DNA from: M3007 sp964646615 | Lineage (GTDB): Bacteria; Bacteroidota; Bacteroidia; Chitinophagales; Saprospiraceae | NCBI GenBank assembly: GCA_964646615.1 | Contig: CAZYEV010000049.1 | Span: 15,018-79,017, forward strand | Length of the DNA: 64,000 nucleotides | Direction: 5' to 3' | Shown: positions 8,794 to 18,158 of the stretch, piece after piece | How positions within the stretch are numbered: position 1 is the stretch's first letter | Layout: each line of letters begins with the position of its first letter | Made by a program: the position numbers and the translations under genes | The notes under the pieces: model-generated | Told to the model about the DNA's origin: nothing | The model's database searches: none | What the model saw: only the letters and a program-made list of their open reading frames with translations

Positions 8794-9807
8794 ATGCACA
8801 AAATTGACATGCACACCCACATCCTCCCCGAAAAACTGCCCAATTTCGCCCAGAAATATGGTTACGGAGACTTCATCCACCTCGAACACCACCGCCCCGG
8901 CTTCGCCCGCATGATGAAGGGCAACACCTTCTTCCGCGAAATCGAAAGCAACTGCTGGGACCCGCGCGTGCGCGTCGTCGAGTACCTGCGCCACAACACT
9001 TCCGTGCAGGTCGTTTGCACAATACCGGTCATGTTTTCTTACTGGGCTAAACCTGCCGACTGCTTAGACCTCTCGCGCTTCCTCAACGACCACTTAGCCG
9101 CCATCGCTGAAGAGTACCCGGAGCACTACATCCCGCTGGGCACTATACCCATGCAAGACGCCGACCTGGCCATTCAGGAGCTGCAGCGGCTAAAAGCCTT
9201 GGGCTTTCCCGGCATCCAGATAGGCTCCAACGTCAACCAGCGCAACCTCGGCGAGCCAGAGTTCTTTCCTATCTTCCAGGCCTGCGAAGCACTGAACATG
9301 GCCATCCTCGTACATCCGTGGGAGATGATGGGCCAGGAACACATGACCAAATACTGGCTGCCCTGGTTAGTAGGCATGCCTGCCGAAACCTGCCGCGCCA
9401 TCTGCTCGCTCATCTTCAGCGGCGTCATGGAGCGCCTGCCCAGGCTGCGCTTCTGCTTTGCCCACGCCGGCGGCTCCTTTATCCCGACCATCGGACGCAT
9501 CCAGCACGGCTTCGAATGCCGGCCCGACTTAGTGGCTATAGACAACAACGTCCCTCCGCGCCATTACTTGGGCAAATTCTGGGTGGACTCGGCTACCCAC
9601 GACCCCCAGCTCCTGCGCTACGTGCTCGACGTCATCGGCGAAGACAAAGTATGCCTCGGCACCGATTACCCCTTCCCTTTGGGCGACCTGGAAATAGGCG
9701 CTTTCATCGAGCACATGGGGCTGCCGCAGCAAACCGTGGAAAAAATTTTCCACCATAATACTCTGCAATGGCTTTACGGTGAAGGACAGCCCTCTCGCCC
9801 GCAATAA
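8794..9807 (+). CDS. 2-amino-3-carboxymuconate-6-semialdehyde decarboxylase (ACMSD)
   Basis: A 337-residue amidohydrolase-fold zinc decarboxylase, nearly collinear with the animal enzyme. Metal ligands are visible: H7 and H9 in MHTHIL, H174 in LVHPWEMMG, H224 in CFAHAGG and D291 in GTDYPFPLG. Family-specific stretches VMFSYWAKP, KYWLPWLVGMPAET and RPDL support ACMSD over other amidohydrolases. It decarboxylates ACMS from the kynurenine (or 2-nitrobenzoate) pathway to 2-aminomuconate semialdehyde, diverting it from quinolinate. A CACATTTG element 27 bases upstream of the ATG (8759-8766) may be its promoter. A RidA-like protein related to 2-aminomuconate deaminase lies 10 kb away; no kynureninase or 3-HAO gene is present here. 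Confidence 0.95.
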   Translation: MHKIDMHTHILPEKLPNFAQKYGYGDFIHLEHHRPGFARMMKGNTFFREIESNCWDPRVRVVEYLRHNTSVQVVCTIPVMFSYWAKPADCLDLSRFLNDHLAAIAEEYPEHYIPLGTIPMQDADLAIQELQRLKALGFPGIQIGSNVNQRNLGEPEFFPIFQACEALNMAILVHPWEMMGQEHMTKYWLPWLVGMPAETCRAICSLIFSGVMERLPRLRFCFAHAGGSFIPTIGRIQHGFECRPDLVAIDNNVPPRHYLGKFWVDSATHDPQLLRYVLDVIGEDKVCLGTDYPFPLGDLEIGAFIEHMGLPQQTVEKIFHHNTLQWLYGEGQPSRPQ

Positions 9808-9882
9808 CGCTTTGCTGCCAGTCAGGCGCAAGGTTGCGCGGTGCGCGATAAGCTTTCTTTTTTGCTTTTCTGCTTCCTACTC

Positions 9883-12081
9883 ATGCCCGTTGTCCGCATT
9901 TACGGCATTCGCCATCACGGCCCTGGCTCTGCGCGCAGTCTGTTGGAAGCCCTGGAGGCCGAGCCGCCAGACGTCGTACTCATCGAAGGGCCAGCGGATG
10001 CGCAAGACCTGTTGCCCTGGGTAGGCCATGCCGGGCTGAAACCGCCAGTGGCGTTGTTGATATACAACCCCAAGGCTCTGCGGCAGACGGCCTTTTTCCC
10101 GCTGGCGGCGTTTTCGCCCGAGTGGCAGGCCATTGCCTTTGCCTTGCGCCGTTCGGTGGCGGTTCGGCTCATTGACCTGCCCATGTCGCTGGCCTTTGGG
10201 CTGGAGGAAGCGGCTGCGGTCGAGCACTGGAAGGCGCCGCGCTACGACCCCTTTGGCGACATTGCCCGCATGGGCGGCTATACCGACCCGGAGCGCTGGT
10301 GGGAGGCGCACTTCGAGCGCCAGCAGCACGCCGATGCCGGCGAGGTCTTCGCCGTCGTGTTGGAGCTCATGCGCGCGCTGCGCAAGGCTAAAGAGGCGCA
10401 AAGTGGGGCGGAAAGCCGCGAGACGCAGCTGCGCGAAGCCTTCATGCGGCGCGAAATTCGCCGCGCCCGGCGCGAGGGTTTTCAACGCATTGCGGTGGTG
10501 TGCGGCGCCTGGCACGGGCCAGCCCTCGCGGAGGTGGATGCCTTTTCGGCCAAAGACGACGAGGCTTTGCTCAAGCCGCTGAAGCGCCAGAGCACCCAGG
10601 CCACATGGATACCGTGGTCGTTTGAGCGGCTGGCCCGCCAAAGCGGCTACGCAGCGGGCGTGCTGGCGCCGGCATGGTACCAGGAAATCTGGGACGGCAA
10701 CGCCGGGTTGGAGCGCTGGTTTTCGCGCGCAGCGCAGCTGTTGCGGCGCGAGGGTCTGGCAGCGCCCCCGTCGCAGGTCATTGAGGCCGTGCGGCTGGCC
10801 CAGGCGCTGGCGGTGCTGCGCAGCACGCCTCTACCCGGCATCGAGGACCTCCGCGAAGCGGCCATAGTCGTCCTTTGCGAAGGCGCTGAAGCGGCCTACG
10901 CGCTGGTGGAACGCCACTTGGTGGTGGGTGACGTATTGGGCCAGACGCCGCCCGACGTACCGCGTACACCACTGATGGCGGACTTTGAGGCGCAAGTGCG
11001 CAGCGCGCGGCTTAAGATGAGCACGGAGGCGACGACGCTGGAGCTGGACCTGCGCGAAGAGGCCCATTTGCGCAAGAGTCGCCTGCTGCATCGGCTGGGG
11101 CTACTGGGCATCCCGTGGGGCCGCGAGCAGGCCGTGGGCGGCCGCAAGGAAGGGCGCTTTCACGAGCACTGGCTGGTGCGTTGGCAGCCCGATTATGCCG
11201 TGCAACTCATCGAGGCGGGCCAGTGGGGCGGCACGATAGAGGAGGCGACGGCCAACCGCCTGCGCTGGCAGCTGGCTTCTGTTCAGGATTTGCCCGAGCT
11301 GGTGGCCCTGCTGAATGCGGTGCTTCGGGCCGACTTGCCCAATGTCATCAGCCCCCTGCTGGAGCGTCTGGAAGACACGAGCGCGCTGGCGCAAGACGTG
11401 TTGGTGCTGGCAGATGCGGCGCTACCCTTGGTGGAAGCCTTGCGCTATGGCCACGCGCGGCGGTTGAACATGGACGCCGTGGAACAGCTGCTGGAGCGCC
11501 TGATACCGCGCGTATGCGTGCAGCTGCCCGACGCCTGTGTGGGCATACAGTACGACGTCGCAACGGAAGTGCTCCGGCGGCTGCTTTCGATGCAGCGAGC
11601 GGTAGCCCTATGGCGCCCTGAGGAGTACCGCCCGCTCTGGCAGGAAACTTTGGCGCGCATCAGCGCAAAAGGCGCACCGTTGCTGGCGGGCCTGTGTGTA
11701 CGGCTGTTGTTCGACCGCAAGGCGTACTCCCTTGCGGAGACCGTGCGCCACATGGCCCTGAACCTGTCTGCAGCGCGCCCACCACTGGAATGCGCTCAGT
11801 GGTTGGAGGGCTTTCTGCACGGCGGTGGACTGCTGCTGCTTTATCGCCCGGCTCTTTGGGAAGCGGTGAACGGCTGGGTGTGCGCCTTAGACGCGGAGGG
11901 CTTCGAGCAGGCGCTGCCACTGCTGCGGCGCACCTTCAGCACATTCACGGAAGGCGAGCGACAGAAGCTGTTTGCCTTAGCGCAACGCGCGCAGCACGGA
12001 AGCACAACGCCGCCCGCGACCGAACTCGACCCCGAGCGCGTCGAGCTGCTGCGACCACTGCTCCAGCGCCTGTTTGACTGA
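9883..12081 (+). CDS. DUF5682 family protein
   Basis: A 732-residue protein. The N-terminal domain has the family signature IYGIRHHGPGSARSLLEAL and VLIEGP, followed later by VVCGAWHGPAL near residue 210; these conserved histidines and acidic residues recall TraB/ChaN-like folds. The rest is largely alpha-helical and rich in Leu, Ala and Arg. From published comparative genomics, DUF5682 proteins usually sit with a MoxR-type ATPase, a VWA protein and a SWIM zinc-finger protein in putative conflict systems. Here it stands alone between ACMSD and a convergent regulator gene (8-base gap). The start is ATG 9883 (MPVVRIYG); an upstream in-frame GTG at 9841 is possible but adds a non-conserved stretch. 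Biochemical role unknown. Confidence 0.8.
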   Translation: MPVVRIYGIRHHGPGSARSLLEALEAEPPDVVLIEGPADAQDLLPWVGHAGLKPPVALLIYNPKALRQTAFFPLAAFSPEWQAIAFALRRSVAVRLIDLPMSLAFGLEEAAAVEHWKAPRYDPFGDIARMGGYTDPERWWEAHFERQQHADAGEVFAVVLELMRALRKAKEAQSGAESRETQLREAFMRREIRRARREGFQRIAVVCGAWHGPALAEVDAFSAKDDEALLKPLKRQSTQATWIPWSFERLARQSGYAAGVLAPAWYQEIWDGNAGLERWFSRAAQLLRREGLAAPPSQVIEAVRLAQALAVLRSTPLPGIEDLREAAIVVLCEGAEAAYALVERHLVVGDVLGQTPPDVPRTPLMADFEAQVRSARLKMSTEATTLELDLREEAHLRKSRLLHRLGLLGIPWGREQAVGGRKEGRFHEHWLVRWQPDYAVQLIEAGQWGGTIEEATANRLRWQLASVQDLPELVALLNAVLRADLPNVISPLLERLEDTSALAQDVLVLADAALPLVEALRYGHARRLNMDAVEQLLERLIPRVCVQLPDACVGIQYDVATEVLRRLLSMQRAVALWRPEEYRPLWQETLARISAKGAPLLAGLCVRLLFDRKAYSLAETVRHMALNLSAARPPLECAQWLEGFLHGGGLLLLYRPALWEAVNGWVCALDAEGFEQALPLLRRTFSTFTEGERQKLFALAQRAQHGSTTPPATELDPERVELLRPLLQRLFD

Positions 12082-12089
12082 GCGCGTGC

Positions 12090-13259
12090 TTATTTGGGAA
12101 GAACGTACTGCCGCACGTCCTCTTCGTGTACGACATTGTCGCACAGGATAAGCAGGCGCTCGACGACGTTGGCCAATTCGCGGATGTTGCCCGTCCAGTT
12201 GTAATCTTGCAGGGCACGTATCGCCTCGGGGGTGAACTGCTTGGGCGGGTGTCCGTAGTCGTCGCTGATGCGGCGGTTGAAGTGCTCGATGAGCAGCGGG
12301 ATATCGTCGCGGCGTTCGTTGAGCGAAGGTACGTTCACCACAATGACCGCTAATCGGTGGTAGAGGTCTTCGCGGAAGCGGCCGGCCTCTATTTCCTTGC
12401 GCAGGTCTTTGTTGGTAGCAGCGACGACGCGCACATCCACCTTGATCTCCTTGGAGTCGCCCACGCGGGTGATCTTGCTTTCCTGCAGGGCGCGCAGCAC
12501 TTTGGCCTGGGCGTCCAAGCTCATGTCGCCGATTTCATCCAGGAACAGCGTGCCGCCATTAGCCTGTTCGAACTTGCCCGGTCGGTCGGCGATGGCGCCG
12601 GTGAAGGAGCCTTTTTTATGGCCAAACAGCTCGCTTTCAATCAGTTCGGAAGGTATGGCGGCGCAGTTGACCTCGACCATAGGGCCGTTGGCGCGCTGGC
12701 TGCGTTCGTGTATCCAGCGGGCAACCAGCTCTTTGCCGCTGCCGTTGGGGCCGGTGATGAGCACGCGGCTTTCGGTGGGGGCCACCTTTTCCAGCATGCG
12801 CTTGACTGCCACGATAGGCCCGCTCTCGCCGATCATGACAACACCTTTGGTGTTGCTTTTGACCTGCTTTTCCAGCTTTTGCTTGGTGATGACCAGCTCG
12901 GCCTTGTCCATGGCATTGCGCACGGTGATGAGCATTCGGTTGAGATCGGGTGGTTTGGAGATGAAATCGAAGGCGCCTTTTTTCACAGCCTCTACGGCTG
13001 TGTCAATGGTGCCGTGTCCGCTGACCATGATGACGGGTGTTTCGGGAGAGATCATCATGATGCGTTCCAGCGCCTCGATACCGTCCATTTTGGGCATTTT
13101 GATGTCCATGATGACGACGTCGTACTTCTGGCTTTGCACTTTGGATACGCCCTCCAGGCCGTCGGCGGCTTCCTCGACTTCGTACTGTTCAAATTCGAGG
13201 ATTTCGCGCAACGTGCGGCGGATGGGGACTTCGTCGTCCACGATTAAAACTTTAGCCAT
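12090..13259 (-). CDS. Sigma-54-dependent response regulator lacking a DNA-binding domain
   Basis: A 389-residue NtrC-type protein. The receiver domain has the acidic pair D8-D9, phosphorylation site D52 in MDIKMPKMDG, and the conserved Lys in SKPPD. The AAA+ domain has Walker A GPNGSGKE (170-177), the sigma-54 contact loop GSFTGA (217-222, GAFTGA variant) and Walker B LFLDEIGD. The C-terminus stops shortly after the WTGNIRELANVVERL region (VRQYVLPK), so the Fis-type helix-turn-helix normally needed for enhancer binding is missing. The stop is within 10 bases of the convergent DUF5682 gene, and no HTH-coding remnant is seen downstream. It could activate sigma-54 promoters from solution or through a partner. 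No cognate kinase is nearby. Confidence 0.93.
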   Translation of the reverse strand: MAKVLIVDDEVPIRRTLREILEFEQYEVEEAADGLEGVSKVQSQKYDVVIMDIKMPKMDGIEALERIMMISPETPVIMVSGHGTIDTAVEAVKKGAFDFISKPPDLNRMLITVRNAMDKAELVITKQKLEKQVKSNTKGVVMIGESGPIVAVKRMLEKVAPTESRVLITGPNGSGKELVARWIHERSQRANGPMVEVNCAAIPSELIESELFGHKKGSFTGAIADRPGKFEQANGGTLFLDEIGDMSLDAQAKVLRALQESKITRVGDSKEIKVDVRVVAATNKDLRKEIEAGRFREDLYHRLAVIVVNVPSLNERRDDIPLLIEHFNRRISDDYGHPPKQFTPEAIRALQDYNWTGNIRELANVVERLLILCDNVVHEEDVRQYVLPK

Positions 13260-13436
13260 GCGGATACTCTGGTTGGTGTGTTAGTGAGGCACAAAGAAAA
13301 CGGGTTTTCGGCAAATGTCGGCAAGGCGTGTACAGAGATTTGTATAGCCTGGCGACGAGTTTTGCCGAAGCAGCAGGAGTTGTGTCTAATTCTGGCATCC
13401 GATGCCTTTTGCAGAAATAAAGGCTGGCATTCAGCC

Positions 13437-13444
13437 TAACTTTG
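13437..13444 (+). promoter_or_regulatory. Bacteroidota -7 element TAACTTTG
   Basis: Matches TAnnTTTG, 61 bases upstream of the ATG at 13506. A TTTG at 13408-13411 is 25 bases upstream, slightly far for a -33 box. Confidence 0.45.
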
Positions 13445-13505
13445 CCTGGTGGCCGATTGGTTTTGGCCAATTCTTCCTCACTTTTCACTCAACTGTTTTT
13501 TGCTC

Positions 13506-16097
13506 ATGAGACAACTACTACTCACTTTGCTGTTTTTGGCTTTTTGCACCAGCCTTTGGGGGCAAAAAGTCATTTATGTGCGGTCGAACGCTACTGGTGC
13601 CAACGATGGCACGTCGTGGCAAAACGCCTTTACTCATCTGGCGACGGCTCTGGCAGCTGCTCAGCCGGGCGATCAGGTGTGGACGGCTGCGGGCACCTAT
13701 AAGCCTACGGCTGCCGACACTCCTCTGACGGTGAAGGCAGGTGTGGCCCTCTACGGCGGCTTTGCCGGCACCGAAACGACGCTCAGCGCCCGCAACCCGA
13801 CGACCAACGTAACCACGCTGTCGGGCGACATTGCTGGGAACGACATTCCGGGCAATTTCAATCAGAACCGCACCGACAATGCCGTGCATGTCGTCGAGGT
13901 CATCCCAACAGCCAACCCCGACGCGCGCGCCCTCGTGGACGGCTTCACCATCTCCGGCGGCCAGACGCTCGTAGGTGCCAGCGCACCCGACCTGTCGCGC
14001 CGCGGCGGCGGCCTGCTGGCCAATGCCAGAACTACGGTGCGCAACTGCCGCTTCATAGACAACAACGGCGACACCGGCGGCGCCTTAGCCGCCGTGCTGG
14101 CCGGCGCCAGCGGCATCGTCGTGGAGGACTGTATTTTTGAACGCAACAACACCTCGTTGCTCTCGTCCGGCATCTACTTCCGCGATCTGGCCGGTGGCAG
14201 CACCGTGCGCCGCTGCATCTTCCGCGACAACAAAACCATCCGCGGCGTGCTTTACGCCATCACCTCGGCCAACATGGTGGTGGACAGCTGCCAGTTTCTG
14301 AACAACGACGCCGGCAACACGCCATGCGCCGCTGTGTACACCTGGCAAACGACCTTCACCCTGCGCAACTGCACCTTCCGCGGCAACCGCTCCAACGACT
14401 TCACCGCCATGTACAACGACGGCAGAAACGGCGTCTATCCGTTCCTCATCGAAAACTGCCTCTTCGAGGAAAACGTGGCCGTGGACTCTGTAAACACCGG
14501 CAACATTGCCACTGGCGGCGCCATCTTCAACGCCACCGCTACCTGCACCATCCGCAACTGTGTGTTCCGAAACAACCGCGCACACTTAGGCGCCGCCATT
14601 TACCTCAGCGACAAAACGCCGGGCCAGAAGACCATCATTGAAAACTGCACCTTTGAAGACAACCGCGTCTTCCCAGCGGCCAACACGACCGCCGCACGCG
14701 GTGGCGCCTTCTATAGCTTTAAAGGCAACTACGAAATGCGCAACTGCACGTTCCGCCGCAACACGGCCACTACCAGCGGCGGGCACATCCACAACGCCGA
14801 CTCGACAGTATCCTTAGTGAAAGCTTCCCGCTTCGAGGGCGCTTCGGCCACCTTCGGCGCTGCCGTGGGCAACTACGCCGCCGGTACTGTGGCCGTTTTC
14901 GACAGCTGTGTCTTCTCAGGCAACTCGGCAGCCACCAGCGGCGGCGCGGTGTCCACAGCCTTTACGGCAAGCACGACCCTGCGGCATTGCGCCATCGAGT
15001 CGAACAATGCGCGCTTCGGCGCCGGGCTGTTTGTGCAAAATCCGCGCTCGAGCCTCAGCGTGCGCAACTCCTCTATTATTGGCAACAACGCCCAGCTGAA
15101 CGGCGGCGGCATCAACATCTCCGCCGGTGTGCCGCTCACGGTTGAAAATTGTGAATTCCTGCTCAACGCAGCCGACATCGGAGGGGCGATTAACCTGACC
15201 GATGACACGTCCAACCTGGCGCTGCTCGTGGTGCGCAACAGTGTGTTCCAGAACAACTTCGCCAACAGCCAGGCCGCCGGTATCAACCTGTCGAATGCCG
15301 ATGCGGAGCTGTACAACTGCCTGTTCTACGCCAACAACAACCTCTCGAGCAATGGGGCCGGCGGGGCTATCTGCAACAATGCCACCAATGGCTCCGGAGG
15401 CCCGCTCTCTCAAATCCGAGCCGTCAACTGCACCTTCGTCGAAAACGTGGCACCCATCGGCGGCGGCATCGCCCAGTGGCAAGACACCGTAGGCGGCACC
15501 TCCATCCTGCGGCTGCGCAACACCATCCTCTACGGCAACCTCGGCAAGGACTACGAAATCGAAGACGGCAAACCCACCGCCCTCTCCTTGGGCGGCAACC
15601 TCTGCGGCGACGCATCGCTCAACGCCGTACTGACGCAAACCAACGACCAGACCGGCCTCGATCCGCTGTTCGCCGACCCCAACTTCTTCGACTTCCGCCT
15701 CAAAGCCGGCAGCCCCTGCATTGATAAAGGTGTTACCGGCCCCGATGTGCCCGCGACGGACTTAGACGGCAACCCACGCGACAGCAAACCCGACCAGGGC
15801 TGCTACGAATTTATGACCATCGGCGTCCGTGACCTGGCTCAGCGCCCCAGCCCGCTGCGCCTGACGCCCAACCCGGCCCACGAACTCACACGCTTCGAGG
15901 TGGACGACGACTGGAGCGGACAGGGCCTCCTGCGCCTGACCAACGCCACCGGCGCCGAAGTGCGTACCCTCACCGTGCAAAAACCCGCCGGCCCGTGGAT
16001 GCACACCCTTCACATCGGCGACCTGCCCGCCGGTGCCTACCGCGTCAGCCTGCTGCTGGGCGAACGCCGCTACGAAGGCTACCTGCTGAAGCCCTAA
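13506..16097 (+). CDS. Secreted right-handed beta-helix protein with T9SS sorting domain
   Basis: An 863-residue protein with an N-terminal signal peptide (RQLLLTLLFLAFCTSLWGQ). The central region is about 18 beta-helix coils with a recurring NC-x-F-x-x-N pattern, e.g. VRNCRFIDNN, VEDCIFERNN, LRNCTFRGN and IENCTFEDNR. The stretch GSPCIDKG...DLDGNPR...DQGCYEF is typical of 'choice-of-anchor Q' proteins. The last about 75 residues (LTPNPAHELTRFEV ... LPAGAYRVSLLLGERRY) form a type A T9SS C-terminal domain, so the product should cross the outer membrane by T9SS and be released or surface-anchored. A role in adhesion or polysaccharide binding is possible but not shown. ATG 13506 is chosen because it starts the signal peptide. 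A strong terminator follows. Confidence 0.9.
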   Translation: MRQLLLTLLFLAFCTSLWGQKVIYVRSNATGANDGTSWQNAFTHLATALAAAQPGDQVWTAAGTYKPTAADTPLTVKAGVALYGGFAGTETTLSARNPTTNVTTLSGDIAGNDIPGNFNQNRTDNAVHVVEVIPTANPDARALVDGFTISGGQTLVGASAPDLSRRGGGLLANARTTVRNCRFIDNNGDTGGALAAVLAGASGIVVEDCIFERNNTSLLSSGIYFRDLAGGSTVRRCIFRDNKTIRGVLYAITSANMVVDSCQFLNNDAGNTPCAAVYTWQTTFTLRNCTFRGNRSNDFTAMYNDGRNGVYPFLIENCLFEENVAVDSVNTGNIATGGAIFNATATCTIRNCVFRNNRAHLGAAIYLSDKTPGQKTIIENCTFEDNRVFPAANTTAARGGAFYSFKGNYEMRNCTFRRNTATTSGGHIHNADSTVSLVKASRFEGASATFGAAVGNYAAGTVAVFDSCVFSGNSAATSGGAVSTAFTASTTLRHCAIESNNARFGAGLFVQNPRSSLSVRNSSIIGNNAQLNGGGINISAGVPLTVENCEFLLNAADIGGAINLTDDTSNLALLVVRNSVFQNNFANSQAAGINLSNADAELYNCLFYANNNLSSNGAGGAICNNATNGSGGPLSQIRAVNCTFVENVAPIGGGIAQWQDTVGGTSILRLRNTILYGNLGKDYEIEDGKPTALSLGGNLCGDASLNAVLTQTNDQTGLDPLFADPNFFDFRLKAGSPCIDKGVTGPDVPATDLDGNPRDSKPDQGCYEFMTIGVRDLAQRPSPLRLTPNPAHELTRFEVDDDWSGQGLLRLTNATGAEVRTLTVQKPAGPWMHTLHIGDLPAGAYRVSLLLGERRYEGYLLKP

Positions 16098-16106
16098 AAA
16101 AAAAAC

Positions 16107-16142
16107 CTGTGCTGGCGAAAAACCTATCCGCGCCAGACACAG
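16107..16142 (-). terminator. Stem-loop with flanking A10 tract, possible minus-strand terminator
   Basis: CTGTGCTGGCG (16107-16117) pairs with CGCCAG (16131-16136) and CACAG (16138-16142), with A16137 bulged. The ten As before it read as a T-run on the minus strand, so it may stop antisense transcription entering the beta-helix gene. Confidence 0.45.
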
Positions 16143-16150
16143 CCCTTCAC

Positions 16151-16189
16151 TGCCGCCTCATGGGCTTTGCCATGGGGCGGCATTTTTTT
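16151..16189 (+). terminator. Intrinsic terminator of the beta-helix gene
   Basis: TGCCGCCTCATGG (16151-16163) pairs with CCATGGGGCGGCA (16170-16182), 13 bp with one wobble, loop of 6, then seven Ts. Confidence 0.85.
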
Positions 16190-16284
16190 CTGACGAACGC
16201 CCGCGATGTTTCCAGCCCACCAAAACCACAAGCGCCTGCTCGCGCGTTATAGCGCCCGGAGCGGGCCGCTGGACCGAAACCCGC

Positions 16285-16292
16285 TACCTTTG
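16285..16292 (+). promoter_or_regulatory. Bacteroidota -7 element TACCTTTG
   Basis: Lies 29 bases upstream of the TPR gene ATG at 16322. Confidence 0.5.
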
Positions 16293-16321
16293 CTGCCCAT
16301 TTTGATTTTTTGGAGGAAAAG

Positions 16322-18145
16322 ATGAAAAGTCCTGTTTTGCGCCCAGCGCTCTGTGTCGTGTCGGTGTGGTTAATGTTTGCCGTGGCTGCTTTTGCCCAGC
16401 CCAACCCCGAACTGGCCAATCAGTATTTCAAGAACGGCGAATACGAAAAGGCGGCTGAGTTGTACCGCCAGCTCATTGAGTCGAACAAGAACTTCGCCGA
16501 GGTATATTTCGACCGCTACCTGGCCTGTCTGCTCAATCTGGAGCGCTACGACGAAGGCGAAGAAGCACTGAAAAAGCAAATCAAACGCTCGCCCAACAAC
16601 ACGCGCCTGTATGTATCCTACGGCAACCTCTACGAGCGCATGGGCAAGACCGCTGAGGCCGAGAAACAATACGAGGAGGCCATTGCCAAAGTGTCGTCAG
16701 ACTATTCAGCGGTTTATTCACTGGCGGAAGCCTTTGCCCAGGCGGCCAAATTCGACTATGCCCTGCGCACCTACGAACGCGGCAACCAGCTGGCCAAAGA
16801 CCCCCGGCGCTTCGCCTTCCAGATAGCTGAAATATACCGGCGCAAAGGCGATAGCGCCAAAATGATTGAGCACTACCTCAACCACGTCGAGGCCGACCCC
16901 TCGCGTATGAGCTTGGTGCAAACCCAACTGGCGCGCTACCTGCCCGAAGCCGACTATCCCGAACTGCAACGCCAGCTCTATGCCCGCCTGCAGAACAAGG
17001 ACATGACCGAGCTGACCGAACTGCTGGCCTGGACGTTCATCCAACGCAGAGACTACAAAAACGCCATGCGCCAGTACCGCGCCTTAGACAAACGCCTCAA
17101 CGAGGTGGGCCAGCGCGTTTTCCAACTGGCCAACGACGCCGCCAACGCGCGCGACTACGAAACCGCCATTGCCGGTTACGAGTACATCATTCAGGAAAAG
17201 GGCCGCCAGAACCCCTTCTTCTTCAGCGCCAAAGGCGAACTGATGAAAACCCGCCGGCGCAAAATCACCGAAGGCTACAACTACACTCAGCAAGACTTGC
17301 AGGCCTTAGAAAACGATTACGAACAGTTCATCGCCGAGTACGGTGTCAGCCGAAGCTCCTCGACAATCATCATTGAATATGCCGAACTGCAGGCGCTGTA
17401 CATCAACAACCTGCCCAAGGCCATTCAACTCTTAGAAACCCTCATCAACACACCCGGCATCCAGCGCGCTACCGTGGGCCGCGCCAAAATCAACCTGGCC
17501 GACTACTACCTGATGAGCGGCGACATCTGGGAAAGCACCCTGCTCTACAGCCAGGTGGACAAAGAGTTCCGCGAAGAAATGCTGGGCCAGGAAGCCCGCT
17601 TCAAAAACGCCCGCCTCTCCTATTTCAACGGCGACTTCGAGTGGGCACAGGCGCAGTTCGATGCCCTGAAGGCCTCCACTTCCAAGCTGCTCTCCAACGA
17701 CGCCATTGACCTGTCGGTGTTCATCATGGACAACCTCAACACCGACGCCACTACTGAAGCCATGGCCATCTATGCCCAGGCCGAATTGCTCGTATTCCAA
17801 AACCGCTTCGCCGAAGCCCTGCGCCTCTTAGACAGCCTGCGCTTCACCTTCCCTCAAACCACCCTCCAGGACGACGTGCTCTACCTGAAAGCCCAAATTG
17901 CCGAAAAAAAGCGCGAATACGAGCAGGCAGCCGCTTTCTATGCCGAAATTGCGGAGAAATACCCCGAAGACATCCGCGCCGACAACGCCCTCTACAATTG
18001 GGCCTTGCTCTTAGAAGAGCGCCTTGGCCAGCCCGAAAAGGCCATGGAACTGTACGAGAAAATTTTTGTGGACTATTCCAGCTCCGTCTTCGCCGTGGAT
18101 GCCCGCAAGCGCTTCCGCATCCTGCGCGGCGATAAGGTGCAGTGA
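16322..18145 (+). CDS. Exported tetratricopeptide-repeat protein
   Basis: A 607-residue protein with a signal peptide (SVWLMFAVAAFAQ). Nearly the whole mature part is TPR helical hairpins: the first repeats are ANQYFKNGEYEKAAELYRQL, VSYGNLYERMGKTAEAEKQY and SLAEAFAQAAKFDYALRTYE; the C-terminal ones include DNALYNWALLLEERLGQPEK. TPR proteins act as scaffolds; partner and role cannot be read from the sequence. The start is ATG 16322, preceded by GGAGG at the right distance, one of the few clear Shine-Dalgarno sequences in this window; an in-frame TTG at 16310 is rejected for this reason. It is convergent with the small gene at 18159-18320 (13-base gap). Confidence 0.88.
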   Translation: MKSPVLRPALCVVSVWLMFAVAAFAQPNPELANQYFKNGEYEKAAELYRQLIESNKNFAEVYFDRYLACLLNLERYDEGEEALKKQIKRSPNNTRLYVSYGNLYERMGKTAEAEKQYEEAIAKVSSDYSAVYSLAEAFAQAAKFDYALRTYERGNQLAKDPRRFAFQIAEIYRRKGDSAKMIEHYLNHVEADPSRMSLVQTQLARYLPEADYPELQRQLYARLQNKDMTELTELLAWTFIQRRDYKNAMRQYRALDKRLNEVGQRVFQLANDAANARDYETAIAGYEYIIQEKGRQNPFFFSAKGELMKTRRRKITEGYNYTQQDLQALENDYEQFIAEYGVSRSSSTIIIEYAELQALYINNLPKAIQLLETLINTPGIQRATVGRAKINLADYYLMSGDIWESTLLYSQVDKEFREEMLGQEARFKNARLSYFNGDFEWAQAQFDALKASTSKLLSNDAIDLSVFIMDNLNTDATTEAMAIYAQAELLVFQNRFAEALRLLDSLRFTFPQTTLQDDVLYLKAQIAEKKREYEQAAAFYAEIAEKYPEDIRADNALYNWALLLEERLGQPEKAMELYEKIFVDYSSSVFAVDARKRFRILRGDKVQ

Positions 18146-18158
18146 GGCGCACGCTGCA

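Noticed and set aside
12357..13247. 296-residue frame antisense to the sigma-54 activator
   Set aside because: Shadow of a GC-rich gene; the minus-strand protein has clear receiver and AAA+ motifs.
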